Below, piece after piece: positions 6,807 through 9,425 of a stretch of 9,425 nucleotides of DNA; within the stretch, counting starts at the first letter, position 1, and each line of letters starts with the position of its first letter. This DNA is from Solobacterium sp. UBA3691 (GTDB lineage: Bacteria > Bacillota_I > Bacilli_A > Erysipelotrichales > Erysipelotrichaceae): assembly GCA_002372175.1 (NCBI GenBank), contig DFIS01000010.1:1-9425 (forward strand), given 5' to 3'. The notes below the pieces were generated by a model, which did not search any database, was not told where the DNA came from, and was given only the letters and a program-made list of their open reading frames with translations. A program made the position numbers and the translations under genes.

Positions 6807-7804
6807 TTTGTCACCGCCCTGCTATCAAGTAACCAACAAGAACACTGATGCGTATCGCTGAATGTCGTCACTTCCGGCGGGAAGTCCTTACATACTCTCA
6901 TTGCGCTTTCACATCTGTCAACGAACGGACATCCCTTCGGAGGATTCAGGAGATCCGGAGGTGAACCGGCAATCGGTTTCAGTTCATCTTCATCATCATC
7001 TTCAGGATTGGAGATACAGTTGAGCAGACCCTTCGTATACGGATGCTTGGGATCGTAGAAGATATCCCTGTCGGTGCCGATCTCAACGATCTTGCCGCCG
7101 TACATGATGGCGATACGGTCACACAGTTTTGCCACAACACCGAGGTCATGGGTGATCATGATGATCGCTGAATTACTTGTTGTCTTCAGATCATCGATCA
7201 GTTCCAGTACCTGGGCCTGGATCGTTACGTCCAGAGCAGTTGTCGGTTCATCGGCGATGATCAGCTTGGGATCGTTTGCCAGCGCGATCGCGATGACGAT
7301 ACGCTGTCTCATACCGCCGGAGAACTCAAACGGATACTGTGTAATACGTTTTTCCGGAGAAGGAATACCAACCTTGCGCATCAGTTCGAGAGCTCTCTCA
7401 CGGGCTTCCGAACGTGTCATTTTCGTATGGTTCATCATCGGTTCGATCAGCTGTGTTTCGATCTTCAGAACCGGATTCAGGAATGTCATCGGATCCTGGA
7501 AGATCATTGCCATCGAGTTGCCGCGGAACTCTCTCATGAAGTTGTCGTAATCTCTTTTTGTCTTGAACTGAGATCTGGAAATATTCTTTCCGTCAAAGGT
7601 GACTTCACCGCTGCTGATAATACCGTTATCCGCAAGCAGACCGATGATCGAATACATCGTCTGGCTCTTGCCGGAACCGGATTCACCAACGATACCGAGG
7701 GCTTCACCCTGATCAACGGAGAAGGAAACATTACGTACAGCCTGGACCATACCGGAATCCGTCTTGAATTCCGTACTCAGGTTTTTAACTTCTAATAATG
7801 CCAT
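6803..7804 (-). CDS. oppD: Oligopeptide ABC transporter, ATP-binding protein OppD
   Basis: This 333-residue protein is the partner ATPase of OppF. Walker A is GESGSGKS (40-47, Lys46), the Q-loop is Gln103 in IFQDP, the signature is FSGGM (161-165), Walker B ends in Asp185-Glu186 and the switch is His219 in ITHD. The C-terminal oligo/dipeptide domain carries NPPKGCPF and cysteines 292, 298, 305, 321 and 323, fitting the C-x5-C-x6-C-x15/17-C pattern linked to an iron-sulfur cluster in related ATPases. An acidic patch (EDDDEDE, about 268-274) precedes this domain. The start ATG is 8 nt after the oppC TAG, with GAGGTAGG immediately upstream and overlapping that stop. The gene overlaps oppF by 4 nt. 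Function as OppD is secure at family level; dipeptide versus oligopeptide range is not determinable. Confidence 0.94.
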   Translation of the reverse strand: MALLEVKNLSTEFKTDSGMVQAVRNVSFSVDQGEALGIVGESGSGKSQTMYSIIGLLADNGIISSGEVTFDGKNISRSQFKTKRDYDNFMREFRGNSMAMIFQDPMTFLNPVLKIETQLIEPMMNHTKMTRSEARERALELMRKVGIPSPEKRITQYPFEFSGGMRQRIVIAIALANDPKLIIADEPTTALDVTIQAQVLELIDDLKTTSNSAIIMITHDLGVVAKLCDRIAIMYGGKIVEIGTDRDIFYDPKHPYTKGLLNCISNPEDDDEDELKPIAGSPPDLLNPPKGCPFVDRCESAMRVCKDFPPEVTTFSDTHQCSCWLLDSRAVTK

Positions 7805-7812
7805 ATCTGTAC

Positions 7813-8739
7813 CTACCTCGTTCTAGCCTGGAAAGCTTCGCCGATGCCGTCACCGACAAAGTTCAGTGCGAGGATGGTCAGGCATATCGCACCTACGGGC
7901 CAAACGATCTGGATCGGCTGGGTAAAGATCAGAGCACGGCAGTCATTGGCCAGCTTACCCCAGCTGGGGATTGCGGGGTTAAGACCGATACCAACGAAAC
8001 TCAGGAATGCTTCCGTGAAGATCGCACCGGGAACCATCATTGTCAGTGAAACAATAATCGGACCAAGCGCATTAATAATCAGGTGCTTCAGCAGAATTCG
8101 GCTGTCACTAGCACCGATGACCTTCGCTGCCAGGGAAAACTCCATTTCTTTAAGCGACATGACCTGAGCTCTGACCTGTCTAGCCATACCGATCCAGGAC
8201 GTAAGGCAAATCGCCAGCATCATACTGCCGATACTGTCGCCGAACACGAGCAGGATCAATACTACATAGATCAGTGAAGGAACTGCGTAAATAATATCGA
8301 TGATTCGCATCATGACCATATCCACTCTGCCGCCTACATAACCTGCGATACCACCGTAGAGAATACCGATGACAAGGTTAATGGCAGCTGTAGAGAAACC
8401 AATGGCCAGAGAGATACGGGCTCCGTACATAACACGTACGAAGATGTCACGTCCGAGTTTGTCGGTACCGAAGAGATGCTGCATACTAGGCAGCGCATTT
8501 CGGTTTGCCATATCCTGCGTATCGAACTTATACGGTGCAAACATCGGTACAAAGATAGCCAGCAGGATCATGACAATCAGGAAGATCAGACCGACGACAG
8601 CCAGTTTATTCTTTCTGAATCTGTCCCAGGCATCTCTTGCGAATGTCTTGATCGCAACAGCAATAAATTCCGAGTTCTTATCCTCTTCAGGAAGGGGCTG
8701 AAACAGATCGTCTTTAATTACAAGATTGTTTTCACTCAT
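7813..8739 (-). CDS. oppC: Oligopeptide ABC transporter, permease OppC
   Basis: This 308-residue membrane protein should form half of the translocation channel with OppB. An N-terminal cytoplasmic region with DRFRKNKLAVVG (about 39-50, the OppC-type N-terminal domain) precedes a first membrane segment at about 47-68. The HLFGTDKLGRDIF motif at about 88-100 is typical of OppC/DppC. Several further hydrophobic segments follow (about 110-135, 150-170, 172-188, 222-245 and 275-297). The coupling EAA loop, which contacts an ATPase subunit, is EMEFSLAAKVIGASDSRILLKHL (about residues 198-220, Glu198 side and Gly209). Length is typical. The ATG lies 9 nt after the oppB stop, with an AGGG site 7 nt upstream that overlaps the oppB TAG. 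The gene is followed by oppD 8 nt later. Confidence 0.94.
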   Translation of the reverse strand: MSENNLVIKDDLFQPLPEEDKNSEFIAVAIKTFARDAWDRFRKNKLAVVGLIFLIVMILLAIFVPMFAPYKFDTQDMANRNALPSMQHLFGTDKLGRDIFVRVMYGARISLAIGFSTAAINLVIGILYGGIAGYVGGRVDMVMMRIIDIIYAVPSLIYVVLILLVFGDSIGSMMLAICLTSWIGMARQVRAQVMSLKEMEFSLAAKVIGASDSRILLKHLIINALGPIIVSLTMMVPGAIFTEAFLSFVGIGLNPAIPSWGKLANDCRALIFTQPIQIVWPVGAICLTILALNFVGDGIGEAFQARTR

Positions 8740-8748
8740 CTTACTGCC

Positions 8749-9425
8749 CTACTTTCCTAACTTGATGCGCGGGTCAACGATGGCTGCCACGACATCAGAT
8801 ACAAGATTCATGATGATGACGAGCGTTCCGAACAGGATCGTCAGCGCCATAACAAGTGTATAGTCACGATTGGTAATGCTGTTTGTAAACTCAGCACCGA
8901 TACCGGGGATCGAGAACAGTGTCTCAATAACCAGGGAACCGGTGATCATGCCTGCAAACATCGGACCTGCATAAGTAATGACAGGCAGCAGAGCATTCTT
9001 CAGTCCGTGTATAACGATCGTACGGATCTCCTTATTACCTTTACTTCTGGACAGTGTGATGTAATCTTCATGCATGACATCTCTGAGAGAACTTCTGGTC
9101 AGACGTGTGACCGAAGCGATCGGGCTCAGAGACAGCGCTGCAACCGGAAGAATATAATACTGCGGGCCCTGCAGACCGACGATCGGCAGCAGCTTGAGTT
9201 TAACTGCGAAGACGATCATGATCAGCAATGCGAACAGGAAGCCGGGAATGGAAACTCCGAGAGTTGCCACGACTGTGATCAGACTGTTCACCCAGCGGTG
9301 TTTGGTCAGCGCCGATGTAATACCAAGAACAAGACCGATAAACATTGCTACACAGAAGGCAATAGAGCCAAGCTTTGCAGTTACCGGGAAACGCAGTGCG
9401 ATAATATCAGATACCTGCTGTCCCT
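8749..9425 (-). CDS. oppB: Oligopeptide ABC transporter, permease OppB, N-terminus cut by window edge
   Basis: The open frame runs to the right edge with no stop, so the true start lies outside; an internal ATG at 9345 is not the start. The visible 224 residues begin GQQVSDIIALRFPVTAKLG, which matches the region before the second membrane segment of OppB/DppB, so roughly 80-90 N-terminal residues are missing compared with a usual length near 305-315. Hydrophobic segments appear at about 18-40, 50-75, 90-105, 148-170 and 190-215. The EAA coupling loop is visible from HEDYITLSRSKG to about the HGLKNALLPV segment (about residues 118-148 of the visible part). The C-terminus VDPRIKLGK is also typical. 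This is the first visible gene of the transporter operon; its promoter and ribosome binding site are not in the window. Confidence 0.93.
   Translation of the reverse strand, partial: GQQVSDIIALRFPVTAKLGSIAFCVAMFIGLVLGITSALTKHRWVNSLITVVATLGVSIPGFLFALLIMIVFAVKLKLLPIVGLQGPQYYILPVAALSLSPIASVTRLTRSSLRDVMHEDYITLSRSKGNKEIRTIVIHGLKNALLPVITYAGPMFAGMITGSLVIETLFSIPGIGAEFTNSITNRDYTLVMALTILFGTLVIIMNLVSDVVAAIVDPRIKLGK

Noticed and set aside
9343..9345. ATG at 9345 as the start of OppB
   Set aside because: The same frame continues to the window edge with family-typical sequence (VSDIIALRFPVTAKLG), so this methionine is internal.
1..9425. Mobile elements, CRISPR arrays, tRNA or rRNA genes, phage or defence genes
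   Set aside because: No repeat arrays, transposase motifs, terminal repeats or structural RNA signatures were seen; nearly all sequence is accounted for by metabolic and transport genes.

Overview
All eight genes in this window lie on the minus strand, so transcription runs from high to low coordinates. The content is a peptide import and peptide degradation locus. From upstream to downstream it holds an oligopeptide ABC transporter (oppB, partial, then oppC, oppD, oppF and the binding lipoprotein oppA). Three peptidase genes of three unrelated families follow: an S9 serine peptidase, a PepD-type M20 dipeptidase and an M29 aminopeptidase that runs off the left edge.

The organism is probably a Bacillota (Firmicutes) member of intermediate G+C content, living on peptides and perhaps anaerobic. 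This is inference. It rests on purine-rich Shine-Dalgarno sites (AGGAGG, AAAGGGG), a lipoprotein signal peptide with a Ser/Gly/Thr-rich linker on OppA as in Gram-positive binding proteins, cysteine-rich proteins including the exported one, and an M29 peptidase plus PepD set common in Bacillota. TGA serves as a stop codon (oppD, pepD) and tryptophans are TGG, so the code is the standard bacterial one and not the Mycoplasma code. I cannot place it more precisely; Erysipelotrichales-like or Clostridia-like lineages are guesses.

Layout: oppB, oppC, oppD and oppF are packed with gaps of 9 and 8 nt and one ATGA overlap, as expected for one operon. A 147-nt gap before oppA holds a bulged hairpin, a small palindrome, a possible extended -10 element and a strong ribosome binding site, so oppA may be expressed separately or from a processed transcript. 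After oppA comes a 126-nt gap with a strong intrinsic terminator (12-bp stem, TTCG loop) and then a plausible promoter and AGGAGG site for the S9 peptidase. S9, pepD and the M29 gene are again tightly joined (9-nt gap, then an ATGA overlap) and look like a second transcription unit.

How it works together (inference from family knowledge): OppA captures extracellular peptides, OppB/OppC form the channel and OppD/OppF drive import with ATP. The cytoplasmic S9, M29 and M20 enzymes then shorten the peptides to dipeptides and free amino acids. The arrangement parallels lactococcal oppDFBCA followed by the peptidase gene pepO. I see no RNA genes, mobile elements, CRISPR arrays or unfamiliar genes here, and no evidence for a new type of system. 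The points worth a second look are mainly regulatory and cofactor details.
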